From contig JBLDXI010000009.1 in NCBI GenBank assembly GCA_047495785.1, positions 5,518,001 through 5,582,000 of the forward strand: DNA of 64,000 bases. The letters are read 5' to 3'. A model generated the notes under the pieces. That model was not told the DNA's origin, made no database searches, and worked only from the letters and a program-made list of their open reading frames with translations. This DNA is from Lepidodermella squamata. Taxonomy: Eukaryota > Gastrotricha. Shown in pieces: positions 63,931 through 64,000 of this stretch; position 1 is the stretch's first letter, and every line of letters starts with the position of its first letter. The position numbers and the translations under genes were made by a program.

Positions 63931-64000
63931 CTCAGTTTTTGGCATAAAAATAATAATAATAATATATCGCGGGGTGGGCGACAGAAAGACTTGCTGAAAG

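Larger units (their letters stand above)
33914..64000. repeat. tandem array of a 3477-bp, 20-tRNA repeat unit
   Basis: Counting from each tRNA-Pro, units begin at 33914, 37391, 43088, 46565, 52262, 55739, 59204 and 62689. Complete units are 3477 bp (one 3465, one 3485). Two blocks, 37391-43087 and 46565-52261, are 5697 bp, that is two units minus the same 1257 bp. Units are nearly identical, including spacers, and the array continues past the right edge. Each full unit has 13 tRNA genes on the plus and 7 on the minus strand; short T-runs, the Pol III stop signal, follow the genes. Confidence 0.97.
62689..64000. repeat. array unit 10, cut by the window edge
   Basis: Pro through Ser(CGA) are present; Gly would start about 30 bp beyond the window. 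This unit has more private changes than the others (in Tyr, Ser and spacers). Confidence 0.95.

Noticed and set aside
33914-64000. tRNA-derived SINEs or a CRISPR-like array
   Set aside because: The genes have complete acceptor stems, distinct anticodons and no SINE tail, and the period is 3.5 kb with no short direct repeats and spacers.
33914-64000. Organellar or bacterial tRNA cluster
   Set aside because: Sequences match eukaryotic cytosolic tRNAs, A34 anticodons are typical of eukaryotes, tRNA-Tyr has a nuclear-type intron, and the flanking genes have spliceosomal introns.

Overview
This is nuclear DNA from an invertebrate animal. Protein genes are split by GT-AG introns of about 42 bp to 1.4 kb. 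The recognisable genes are metazoan (cytosolic-type aspartate aminotransferase, a CREBRF/REPTOR-type bZIP factor), and every tRNA is of the eukaryotic cytosolic type. CpG-rich simple repeats such as TCG and CTCG suggest little CpG depletion. The phylum cannot be fixed by eye.

Layout. (1) 1-3804: a mobile-element-like gene whose 5' end lies left of the window. It has a transposase-like core with a Cys-x2-Cys motif and a SAP-like segment, followed by an OTU-family cysteine protease whose catalytic motif is completed by splicing out a 56-bp intron. (2) 3805-11959: about 8 kb with no gene I can support, rich in short tandem repeats. (3) 11960-19532: a six-exon gene for a predicted 1361-residue disordered protein. 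Its giant acidic exon carries degenerate SKS-[ST]-HD repeats, followed by Ala/Lys/Pro-rich exons. Intron 1 holds a 363-bp Tc1/mariner-type MITE. (4) 21988-26097: two tandem four-exon aspartate aminotransferase genes with a mosaic of near-identical and diverged exons. (5) 27602-31877: a three-exon CREBRF/REPTOR-like bZIP gene, predicted 817 residues. (6) 31878-33913: AT-rich sequence with no gene seen.

(7) 33914-64000 (end of window): the main discovery. It is a tandem array of a 3477-bp unit, each complete unit holding 20 tRNA genes on both strands: Pro(AGG), Trp(CCA), Ala(AGC), Thr(AGT), Ile(AAT), Tyr(GTA, with a 13-nt intron), Phe(GAA), Ser(CGA), Gly(GCC), Asp(GTC), Ser(GCT), His(GTG), Val(AAC), Lys(CTT), Arg(ACG), Cys(GCA), Asn(GTT), Leu(AAG), Glu(CTC), Gln(TTG). 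This is one tRNA for each of 19 amino acids plus a second Ser; only Met is absent. The window holds 170 tRNA genes and two chimeric ones and the array runs off the right edge. Two junctions carry an identical 1257-bp deletion made by recombination between the A boxes of tRNA-Cys and tRNA-Thr, leaving a chimeric Cys/Thr tRNA. The deletion is part of a 9174-bp higher-order repeat. Individual copies carry mutations at invariant tRNA positions (U33G in three Ile genes, G53A in one Val, G1A in one Thr, A14G in one Ser), so the array mixes probably functional and probably dead copies.

Genes in parts 1-5 show no functional link to the tRNA array. Coordinates in units 2-10 were derived from unit 1 by the repeat offset and checked at several points in most units, not base by base.
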